This document shows, one piece after another, positions 1 through 6,060 of a stretch of DNA of 6,793 bases. The DNA is taken from positions 1-6,793 of the forward strand of contig DETJ01000015.1 of the NCBI GenBank assembly GCA_002361595.1, in the 5' to 3' direction. Numbering within the stretch: the first letter of the stretch is position 1; each line of letters starts with the position of its first letter. The notes below the pieces were generated by a model, which had not been told where the DNA came from, did not search any database, and saw only the letters and a program-made list of their open reading frames with translations. A program made the translations under genes and the position numbers. Source of the DNA: Patescibacteria group bacterium UBA3291 (lineage in GTDB: Bacteria; Patescibacteriota; Gracilibacteria; Absconditabacterales; Absconditicoccaceae).

Positions 1-236
1 GAGCTGTATACCAAGTTCCTGTAGAAGTAAAACCTGCTAAAAGATTTTTCTTTGCTACAAAATGGATTCTTGATGCTGCTAGAGCAAAGGCTGGTAAACC
101 AATGTCTCAGAAATTAGCTGAAGAATTGATTGCTGCTTACGGAAATCAAGGAGCTGCTGTAAAGAAGAAGGAAGAAGCTCATAGAATGGCTGAAGCCAAC
201 AAAGCTTTTGCTTATATGGCAAAATATGTTAACTAA
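1..236 (+). CDS. rpsG: Ribosomal protein S7 (uS7), 3' end only
   Basis: C-terminal 77 codons of small-subunit protein S7, which binds the 3' major domain of 16S rRNA and nucleates assembly of the 30S head; its C-terminal part lies near the E site. The reading frame starts at base 3 and ends at TAA 234-236. The visible residues follow the family closely: YQVPVEVKPAKR at the left edge, then a WILDAARAKAG helix, MSQKLAEELIAAYGNQGAAV, and the highly conserved KKKEEAHRMAEANKAFAY ending. All three glycines visible use GGN, so this fragment does not itself test the TGA reassignment. The 5' part lies outside the window. It heads a same-strand run of translation genes; the next start is 42 nt downstream. 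Identification is secure. Confidence 0.96.
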   Translation, partial: AVYQVPVEVKPAKRFFFATKWILDAARAKAGKPMSQKLAEELIAAYGNQGAAVKKKEEAHRMAEANKAFAYMAKYVN

Positions 237-278
237 TTAAGATAATAATATTAAACTTTATCTCTTATCTGTGTTATA

Positions 279-548
279 ATGTGAGATACAAATGGAAGAA
301 AAATTAAACATTTCCTTAAAAGACTAACTTGGCATAGAAAAAAGTCTTGTACAAGAAATGATAAAGCAATTGATCGATATATTTTAATCCTAAAGAAGGA
401 GCAGAAATTCTGAGCTGACGATAGATGGGTTAAAAGAACTAAAGAAAAAGCTGAGCTTAGATTAAAGAAGCTTGGAATATCTCATGCAAAGATCAAAGAA
501 GTTCTCGAATCTAGAGGACATAAAGATTTATCATCTAAAGTTGCCTAA
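279..548 (+). CDS. 89-aa basic protein with a RecX-like helical stretch
   Basis: Open from ATG 279 to TAA 546-548 only if TGA is read as Gly: TGA is codon 2 (282-284) and codon 45 (411-413). An in-frame TAA at 252-254 limits the start, and no other upstream ATG exists. The product is Lys/Arg-rich. Residues 1-40 are unrecognised. Residues 44-80 contain FGADDRWVKR followed by a basic helix and LGISHAKIKEVLESRG. This resembles the second three-helix repeat of RecX (pattern DD-R-[FWY]-, basic helix, G-x-x-x-I-x-x-x-L-x-x-[KR]-G), the RecA modulator. RecX is usually about 150 residues or more with three repeats, so this would be a reduced or divergent relative. The position between rpsG and rplS instead hints at a ribosome-linked role. 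The coding call is fairly good; the RecX link is tentative. Confidence 0.6.
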
Positions 549-552
549 CACT

Positions 553-696
553 ATGAGACTTAGAACTAATGCAAAAAGAAAGCTAAATAAAGCTTTGGTT
601 AGAGTTGAAAAAACTGTGATTATGGATGTTCGTAAGAACCTCGATCAGCAGAAAAAATGGAAAGCTAAGGTTGTAAACAGCAAATCTGCTAAATAA
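553..696 (+). CDS. Small basic protein, 47 aa, unknown function
   Basis: ATG 553 to TAA 694-696, starting 4 nt after the stop of the preceding gene, which suggests translational coupling. The frame stays open upstream to another ATG at 472, but that start would lie deep inside the preceding gene and add an atypical 27-residue segment, so 553 is preferred. The product begins MRLRTNAKRKLNKALVRVEK and continues to a DVRKNLDQQKKWKAK helix and a SKSAK tail. It is very rich in Lys and Arg and has no Cys, no Gly and no membrane segment. It looks like one or two amphipathic basic helices, as in small ribosomal or rRNA-binding proteins. I do not recognise the family. Its setting among ribosomal protein genes makes RNA or ribosome binding a reasonable inference only. 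Confidence 0.55.
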   Translation: MRLRTNAKRKLNKALVRVEKTVIMDVRKNLDQQKKWKAKVVNSKSAK

Positions 697-724
697 ATTT
701 TAAATTATTGATGCTTTTGTTCCC

Positions 725-1219
725 ATGAACTACGAAAGATTACAAAGCGTATATAGCAAGAATGGATATCCAATTCTTCCTGTTAGAACTGGTATGCTTA
801 TTGAAGTACACGAAAAAGTTTGAGAAGGTTCTACTGAGAGAATTTGGAAATTTAGAGGATTGGTTATCAAAACCAAAAAAGAAAACCATCCTGATGGAAC
901 ATTCACTATGAGATGAACTTGTTCAGGAGTGACTGTAGAAAAGATTTATCCTTTCTCTTTCAACAAATTTGAAAAAGTTCTTTTGTTGGATGAATACAAA
1001 GTTAGAAAATCTAAACTCTATTATATGAGAAATAAAATCTGAAAGGATGCTAGACTCAAGAGTATTATTACTGCTGATAATAGAGATTCAGATTTACTCA
1101 AGAAAGTTAAAACTTTTGATGCTCCAAAAGCTGAAGTAAAAGAAGTTAAAGAAGAAAAAGTTGAAGCTCCAGTTGAGCCACAAGCTCCTGAAGCTCCTGC
1201 AACAGAAGCTGCAGAATAA
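725..1219 (+). CDS. rplS: Ribosomal protein L19 (bL19) with a long acidic C-terminal tail
   Basis: 164 residues from ATG 725 to TAA 1217-1219. L19 sits at the subunit interface of the 50S particle and takes part in an intersubunit bridge. The core matches the family: VRTGMLIEVHEKVGEGSTER near the N-terminus, a FRGLVIKTK strand, TFTMRGTCSGVTVEKIYPF in the middle (family pattern T-[FV]-x-[VM]-R-x-x-x-x-G-V-x-V-E-[KR]), and VRKSKLYYMRNKIGKDARLK at the end of the core. Three TGA codons (821, 914, 1040) encode Gly; the last lies in the conserved LR-x-x-x-GK-x-AR element and strongly supports the reassignment. Bacterial L19 is usually about 115 residues. Here roughly 35 extra residues rich in Glu, Ala, Pro and Val/Lys follow the core. 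The start is preceded by TTGTTCCC, with no Shine-Dalgarno match. Confidence 0.95.
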
Positions 1220-1256
1220 TATAAATATCATTTTATCTATTGAATAGATTGTGTAA

Positions 1257-1859
1257 ATGAAACTTTCAGTTAAAAAACGTGATATCCATGGGAAGAAAGT
1301 TAAGAATCTGAGAGCTCAAGGATTAGTGCCAGCTGTAATATATGGTAAACATGTACAAGCTGAATCTATATCTTGTGTAAAAAATGATCTTCTCAAGGTT
1401 TATAGAACTGCATGATATTCTACACCTGTTGAACTTACAGGAGATGTAGATCACCTAGTTCTTATCAACTCATTACAATTAGATCCAGTATCTGATGAAA
1501 TAATTTCTGCAGATTTCTTGGCAGTAAGTAGAACTGAAAAAGTTGCTGCAAAGATTCCTGTAGTTACATTCGGAGAATCTCAACTTGAGAAACTTAATGA
1601 AGGTAAGATTATGCTTATTAAAGATGAAGTAGAAGTAGAAGCATTCCCTCAGGATTTGCCAAGCAAATTCGAAGTGGATATTTCAGTATTAGAGACTGTA
1701 AATGATGTATTCTTCGTTAAAGATTTGAAGGTTTCAGATAAAGTTACTATATTAGATGATCCTGAGTTACCTATTCTAACAGTTTCAGTTCTTGAAGATG
1801 AAGAACCTGCAGCTGAGGAAGGTGGAGAAGCAGCTGCTGAAGCTCCAAAAGCTGAATAG
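1257..1859 (+). CDS. rplY: Ribosomal protein L25, general stress protein CTC type (bL25)
   Basis: 200 residues from ATG 1257 to TAG 1857-1859. L25 binds 5S rRNA in the large subunit. Residues 1-90 form the 5S-binding beta-barrel domain: KLSVKKRDIHGKKVKNLRAQ, then GLVPAVIYGK, the signature 'GLVPAV-[VI]-YG' stretch. Around residues 93-180 lies the second beta domain of the long CTC form, with KIPVVTFGES, VEVEAFPQDLPSKFEVDISV and ILTVSVLEDEE. The end is an acidic, Ala-rich tail (AEEGGEAAAEAPKAE). One TGA, codon 53 (1413-1415), encodes Gly; translated with the standard code the protein would stop there and only the part from an internal ATG at 1518 would be noticed. The gap to rplS is 37 nt, with no terminator. 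A small symmetric element (ATCTATT-G-AATAGAT, 1235-1249) lies just before the start and may be incidental. Confidence 0.95.
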
Positions 1860-1898
1860 TAGTCAGAATTTATTTTAGCTATCTTTTAAGAAAATATA

Positions 1899-2087
1899 AT
1901 GGCGAGAGTGTGTTATTTTACCGGGAAAAAGACTAAATCCGGAAATTCTAGATCTCATTCAATGAGAGCAACTAAAAGATCTTTCAAACCAAATTTGATC
2001 AATAAATGGGTTAGATTGGAAGATGGTTCTTCTGTAAAGGTAAAAATCAATTCAAAATTATACAAGAAATTTAAGTGATTTCTCTAG
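1899..2087 (+). CDS. rpmB: Ribosomal protein L28 (bL28)
   Basis: 62 residues from ATG 1899 to TAG 2085-2087. L28 is a small 50S protein near the E-site side. The N-terminal signature is plain: MARVCYFTGKKTKSGNSRSH, followed by SMRATKRSFKPNLINKWV, matching the family pattern V-C-x-x-TGK-x-x-x-x-GN-x-x-SH...T-[KR]-R-x-[FW]-x-PNL. The C-terminal half is shorter than in the roughly 75-residue E. coli protein and ends KLYKKFKGFL, where the Gly is TGA 2076-2078 and the gene runs only two more codons to TAG. With the standard code the protein would simply end three residues earlier, so this TGA is weak evidence alone but fits the rest. The start lies in TATAATG with no Shine-Dalgarno match. The gene is followed 66 nt later by tRNA-Lys. 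Confidence 0.95.
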
Positions 2088-2138
2088 AATTTTGATAGGA
2101 AATCTGTATATATAGTTCACCTACAGAAAAAATATAGG

Positions 2139-2250
2139 AAACATGAGTGATATGGGGTAGTAGCTCAGTCGGTAGAGCAACAGCCTTTTAAGCTGGTGGT
2201 CCTGGGTTCGATCCCCAGCTACCCCACCATTAAGCTCATGTTTTTTTTAA
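2139..2250 (+). terminator. 9-bp inverted repeat around tRNA-Lys, followed by T8
   Basis: AAACATGAG at 2139-2147 and CTCATGTTT at 2235-2243 are exact reverse complements bracketing the tRNA, and the right arm runs into eight T (2241-2248). In the transcript the two arms would form a stem with the whole tRNA as its top, ending in a U-tract. This could act as an intrinsic terminator for the ribosomal protein operon, as a double-stranded site for RNase cleavage that frees the tRNA, or as both. The stem itself is AT-rich, so termination strength would depend on stacking with the tRNA fold. Confidence 0.5.
2154..2229 (+). tRNA. tRNA-Lys (anticodon UUU), CCA encoded
   Basis: 76 nt that fold as a complete cloverleaf. 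The acceptor is GGGGTAG/CTACCCC, the D stem GCTC/GAGC with loop AGTCGGTA, and the anticodon loop CTTTTAA carries UUU at 2187-2189, which reads AAA and AAG (Lys). The variable loop is TGGTC, and the T arm is CTGGG-TTCGATC-CCCAG. The discriminator A and CCA are encoded in the DNA. The anticodon stem ACAGC/GCTGG has four good pairs and an A-G mismatch at the 27-43 position, a small oddity. The gene lies 66 nt after rpmB with no convincing promoter of its own, so it is probably processed from the ribosomal protein transcript. Confidence 0.95.
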
Positions 2251-2259
2251 TTAAAAAAT

Positions 2260-2287
2260 TTGACATAAAATCTGAAAATCATACACT
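2260..2287 (+). promoter_or_regulatory. Putative sigma-70-type promoter
   Basis: A consensus TTGACA at 2260-2265, a 16-nt spacer and TACACT at 2282-2287 (four of six matches to TATAAT, including the key second A and last T). It lies just after the T-tract that follows tRNA-Lys and ahead of a long structured non-coding stretch and the 988-codon gene, so it would give a start near 2294 and a leader of about 415 nt. Such hexamers also occur by chance in AT-rich DNA. Confidence 0.4.
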
Positions 2288-2293
2288 GAGAAT

Positions 2294-2695
2294 GTCATAA
2301 AAAAAGAAAAAAGATTCGGGAATCATATCGGACATATTTGGGGTAGCTATCAATGGTGCATCGATTGGATAGTATACCGAGTTAGAGCGGGGTAGGTCGA
2401 AGAATTCATTTCAACTTTATGACAAAACAGGGGTAAAACAAAAAAATTAAACAAAATCACGTGAAGATACAGAAAAACTATGAACGGTGTACTTCACAAG
2501 ATGGTCAATTGGGTTAATTCTAGATTAACCAAATAATTAATAATAGATTAGTACGAGATGAATTGGGTTAGTAGGTTCTTAAAAACTTGTGAATAGATAT
2601 TTATATATTCACTAACTCCTATATAACGGACATATCCAGGTGCGATCATTATTGATTATCACTAAAGAACTAAAAGAGGAAGAATTGGATTGAGA
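2294..2695 (+). other. Non-coding, hairpin-rich region: possible long leader or small RNA
   Basis: TAA/TAG stops in all forward frames leave no credible gene here, even with TGA open. The 120 nt around 2320-2440 are clearly richer in G than the flanks. Local stem-loops visible by eye are 2347-2372 (CTATCAAT with ATTGGATAG, one bulge), 2461-2497 (GTGAAG-A-TAC with GTACTTCAC), 2509-2532 (TTGGGTTAAT with ATTAACCAA, loop TCTAG) and 2589-2612 (GTGAATA with TATTCAC). The sequence TTGGGTTA recurs at 2563-2570 and could compete for the same partner. CGGACATAT occurs at 2329 and 2627. I do not recognise tmRNA, RNase P RNA, SRP RNA or a known riboswitch. It could be the leader of the large gene, an independent small RNA, or remnant DNA. 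Confidence 0.4.
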
Positions 2696-2701
2696 TATAA
2701 T
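2696..2701 (+). promoter_or_regulatory. Possible -10 box giving a leaderless mRNA for the 988-codon gene
   Basis: A perfect TATAAT ends 8 nt before ATG 2710. If used, transcription would start at about 2708-2710, giving a leaderless or nearly leaderless message, which would fit the absence of any Shine-Dalgarno sequence. The expected -35 region (around 2673-2678, AAAGAG) does not match consensus. It competes with the promoter at 2260-2287 as the source of this mRNA. Confidence 0.3.
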
Positions 2702-2709
2702 TTTTAACG

Positions 2710-5676
2710 ATGGAAAGATTCATCGATGTTTTTGGATTGAAAAAAAGTAAAAAGTTGCCTGATGATGAATTATATGTAATGCTAATGCTAATGAGAGCAA
2801 GCGAAGGAAGCGAGCCAGCAAAGGCAGACTGTGAAGATCCAATGATTAAAGCAGCATGTCTATTAGACTCAGACAAATGTCCAGCTGAATGTAAAGATGA
2901 AGAAAAAACAGATGATGACACTAAAGTTAAATCTGGAGACTTAGCTGTTAGTGCTGAAGCTGCTGAAGGTAAAAGAGTTCTTTCAACAGGAATTTCTGAT
3001 ATGGATACTCTTACTTTCAAGACATCTGAAGAAGTAGAAATCAGTAAGATTACTCTTGAGAGATATGGATATAACAGCGATGGTACAGATCAGATTAAAT
3101 GAATCTGGTTAGAAGACCAAGATGGAAACATCATAGCTGAATCTAAAACTCTTTCTAAAGATAAAGTAACTCTTAATATAAAGAGAGATTACAAAAAAGT
3201 AGATGGAAAATATACAGCTGTAATAGTTATTGAAACAGAAGGAGCTTCTAAAGGAACTATCGGATTCAAAGTTACAGATGTAGATTCTACAGCTAAGACT
3301 CTAAACGTAGATAACTACAGTCCTTATACTTATGAAATAATTGAATATACTGGAGCTCCAGTTACAGTTGAAGTAAAAGGAACTGAAAAGAGTTATAACT
3401 ACGAAGAAGGAAAATCTTTTGAATTAGCTAGATTAAAGATTAAAGCTAATACAGTTGATGGAGCAGGAAAAGATATTTTAGTAAAAGGATTTACTCTTAC
3501 TAATGATCTTAAAGATGAAGATGAAAAAGCTCTTGATATGAAAGAATTCCTTGATGATGTAACTGTAACAGTTGATTCAAAGGAAATTAAAGCTAAAGCT
3601 ACTGCAAACAAAGATGATGAATTAGTTATCACTTTCAGCGAAGATGTTGAAATTGCTATGAATAAATCAGCTTTGTTCGTAATCTCTGCAACATTCAAAG
3701 ATTTTGATGCTTATGGAGATGCTGTAAAATATAAGTTAGCTAAAGAGTGAGACTTAAATGCCGTTGAAAAGAAAAATGGTACTAGAGTTACAGTAAATTA
3801 TAATAACGCTAAAGAATGAATTAAGCATGTATTCGCTGGTGGAAAGATTAAATTATCTAACACTAAATTGTGAAATATAGATGCTGCACAAGCTAGTGAG
3901 GGAACAGTTATTGCAGAATGAAATATTACAATTACTGAACCACTTAGCAAAATATCATTCATCTTACCTGTTAATGGAGATCTTAATGGATTTGATTATA
4001 TTGACTCATTAACTATGGTTGTTAATGGTGATGAATTTGATGGAAACAGAATTAAAGCTGCTGCTTATGATGCAGAAACAAAATATGCTAAATGAGATTA
4101 TGTAAAGAATGCTGGTAATGTTTACGTAATGACAGAAGAAGGAAAAGGTAAGATTGACTCTGCTAAAAAACTTTGAAATGCAGTATATGAATTCAAGAAT
4201 GTAGATATTGAAAAATCTGGTAAAATCCAATTCAAAGTAGATATCACTGATACAGGAAATGAAGAAGGAAACTTCCAATTTGATTCATTCGCAAAATCTG
4301 CTTTGGCTGGAGCTAAATACGACAATACAAATAAATATGTAGAATCTAATGATGTAAGTGGATCAATCGCTTTCTCTAAAGTAAATATTCAGAAAGCTAA
4401 GGCTTCACTTAAAGCAGATGATCTAAAAGCTGTAGACTTCGTCTTAAACAAGACAGATACTTTAACAGTATTCAAAGGTAAATATACAGCTAAGAAGGGT
4501 GGATACATAGATTTGAATAAATTCTATGTAACTAAGAATGGTGCACAATCAGTAGATGAAGAAAATGCTCAACCTGCAAAACTTAAAGATAACGACGTTA
4601 CATTCCGCTTATTCTTAAACGGAGAAGAAGTTGCAGATACAGATACTCTTTATTCTGAAGAAACATTCTCAGATTTTAGAGTAGATGCTGATAAATCTGT
4701 AGATGTAGAAGTTAAAGCAGAAGTTGAGGCATATAATGATATTGCTCCAAAACAAGCTTACAAGATTTGGTTATATGGAACAGACAGTAATGGAAATGAA
4801 GATACTGGTGAATGAAAAGCAATTACAGTAGATATGAGTGTAAAAGAGACTGCTGGAATCTCTATAGATAAGGCTACTGATGATAAAAACACTATCACAT
4901 TGAGAAAATCAAATGCTGTATTAGCTTCATTCAATATAACTCCATCTAATGGAAACGATTCAGCTGAATTAGATGAGATTAAATTAAGCGTTACAAAAAA
5001 TGATACTCCTGTATTAGCTGCTTGACTCACATTGGATATAGATGGAGTAGAGTCTGATGTACAATGAACAGATAATTATGATGGTTCTATTACTTATAGT
5101 CTAGGTAAAGATATTGATGGTAAAACATTAGTAACTCTATCATTAAATGGTGGAGAAGCTGGAGAATATGTAGTTAATCTTACAAAAGTAAATACTACTG
5201 TATCTCGTGAATGGTCAAAGAAATTAGTAAATGCTGAGGTATTTATTACAAGTGCTAAAGCATCAGATAGTAACAACTCATCAACTGTATTTGAATATAA
5301 GATTGGTGATAAATATGATAGTAGTTATTCATTAAAGAATCTTGCATTATTTACTACTCTTGCAGGTGTTGATATGGAAGACTACGCTGACACAATTGCA
5401 AGATACTATGCTAAAGATTGATCAGTTTCAGCAGAATTAAGAGGAAAAGCAAAAGTTATAAAAGAGTGAGATATTGATACTAATAAGAAAACTCTTGAAG
5501 TAACTATTACTGCAAATGATAAATCTGCTCAGTTGATAAATGCTGTTGCATACCAAGTATGTGGAGTAGTAGATGCTGATAAATGTGAAACTGTAGTTGT
5601 TGCATGATATGATAAGTATGATGATTATCTAGATTACAACGGATCACAGCTTAGAGTATATGCATACAAGAGTTAG
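2710..5676 (+). CDS. Large acidic beta-repeat protein, putative surface/S-layer-like, 988 aa
   Basis: One frame from ATG 2710 to TAG 5674-5676, read through 13 TGA codons (3100, 3748, 3817, 3871, 3919, 4093, 4174, 4813, 5023, 5065, 5419, 5467, 5605), all as Gly. An in-frame TAA at 2698 fixes the start. The protein is acidic and rich in Lys, Asp, Val and Thr. Residues 41-61 hold four Cys (41, 50, 57, 61; last part CPAEC) and two more are at 951 and 959. From about residue 75 it is a chain of predicted beta modules. Four share the pattern 'alternating hydrophobic strand, acidic or Gly turn, second strand': about 100-118, 237-266, 585-611 and 736-765, the last two ending VTKNG/VTKND. This style is common in Patescibacteria surface proteins. 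No signal peptide or membrane anchor is visible. The function is inferred from architecture only. Confidence 0.7.
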
Positions 5677-5697
5677 TATAATTTCTTGTACTATTCT

Positions 5698-5734
5698 AGA
5701 AAAGACCTACATATGTAGGTCTTTTCTTTCTTTA
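5698..5734 (+). terminator. Rho-independent terminator, perfect 30-nt palindrome, probably bidirectional
   Basis: Bases 5698-5727 equal their own reverse complement: AGAAAAGACCTAC, then the centre ATAT, then GTAGGTCTTTTCT. The RNA hairpin has a 13-bp stem, and the tail CTTTTCTTTCTTT follows the GC-rich part. The left arm supplies the matching A-tract, so it could also terminate transcription from the other strand. It sits 21 nt after the stop of the 988-codon gene and separates it from the next operon. Confidence 0.88.
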
Positions 5735-5766
5735 AATTATGCTTTTATTTATTATTTGTATTCCAA

Positions 5767-6060
5767 ATGCCAGAAGAAATGGAAATAGAAGAAATTTCTA
5801 TAAAGTTTGAACAATATGAAAAAGAAATCATTGAAGCAATAAAGCAACATCTCCCTTATTCATGAATAACTGAAAGTGTCCAGTTAGTCTATTGAGTTTG
5901 TATGTTGCCTATAAATAATGAGATTTCAAAAAATATAACTTTAGGAACATCTCTTCCTATGGTTGCGGCTGTCTGAGAAAATTCTTGAAGACTTTATTTT
6001 TTCTCATTGAAAGTTTTACTTCCTAAACTATTCGAAGAAATATGAAAGAAGTGAAAATAG
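5767..6060 (+). CDS. 97-aa protein, unknown function, first gene of an overlapping pair
   Basis: ATG 5767 to TAG 6058-6060, open only because six TGA codons are read as Gly (6 of the 7 glycines). Residues 1-28 are acidic and helical (MPEEMEIEEISIKFEQYEKE). The middle has YSGITESVQLVYGVCMLPIN, and the last third reads LGTSLPMVAAVGENSGRLYF, then a hydrophobic FSLKVLLPKLFEEI and a GKKGK end. There is no signal peptide or clear membrane span, so it is probably cytosolic with an alpha/beta fold. I do not recognise the family. The gene begins 39 nt after the T-rich tail of the upstream terminator region, so its promoter must be very close; none stands out. Its 3' end overlaps the next gene by 19 nt, pointing to coupled translation and a shared role with the membrane protein. 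A second in-frame ATG (codon 5) is an alternative start. Confidence 0.8.

Noticed and set aside
472..552. Upstream extension of the 47-residue gene to ATG 472
   Set aside because: It would overlap the last 77 nt of the RecX-like gene and add an atypical, low-quality segment; ATG 553, 4 nt after the previous stop, is more natural.
2092..2116. Promoter for tRNA-Lys (TTGATA with TATATA or TATAGT)
   Set aside because: The spacers would be 9 or 13 nt, too short for a sigma-70-type promoter; co-transcription with rpmB is simpler.
2251..2400. Open frame through about 2252-2395 on the + strand when TGA is Gly
   Set aside because: No ATG opens it, it ends at TAG, its composition (many Trp, Ile, Tyr) is unlike its neighbours, and it overlaps the probable promoter and hairpins.
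2294..2700. tmRNA, RNase P RNA, SRP RNA or a group I intron
   Set aside because: No tRNA-like ends with a tag frame, no GAGGAAAGTCC-type RNase P motif, no SRP GGAA/AGCA helix and no intron core were found by eye.
2300..2700. CRISPR array
   Set aside because: The repeats seen are single pairs of 9-10 nt without regular spacing.
2670..3020. Reverse-strand frames opposite the large gene here and at 3399-3698, 4009-4325, 4758-5030 and 5094-5276
   Set aside because: They are antisense shadows of a well-supported 988-codon gene, with serine/phenylalanine-rich products and no recognisable motifs.
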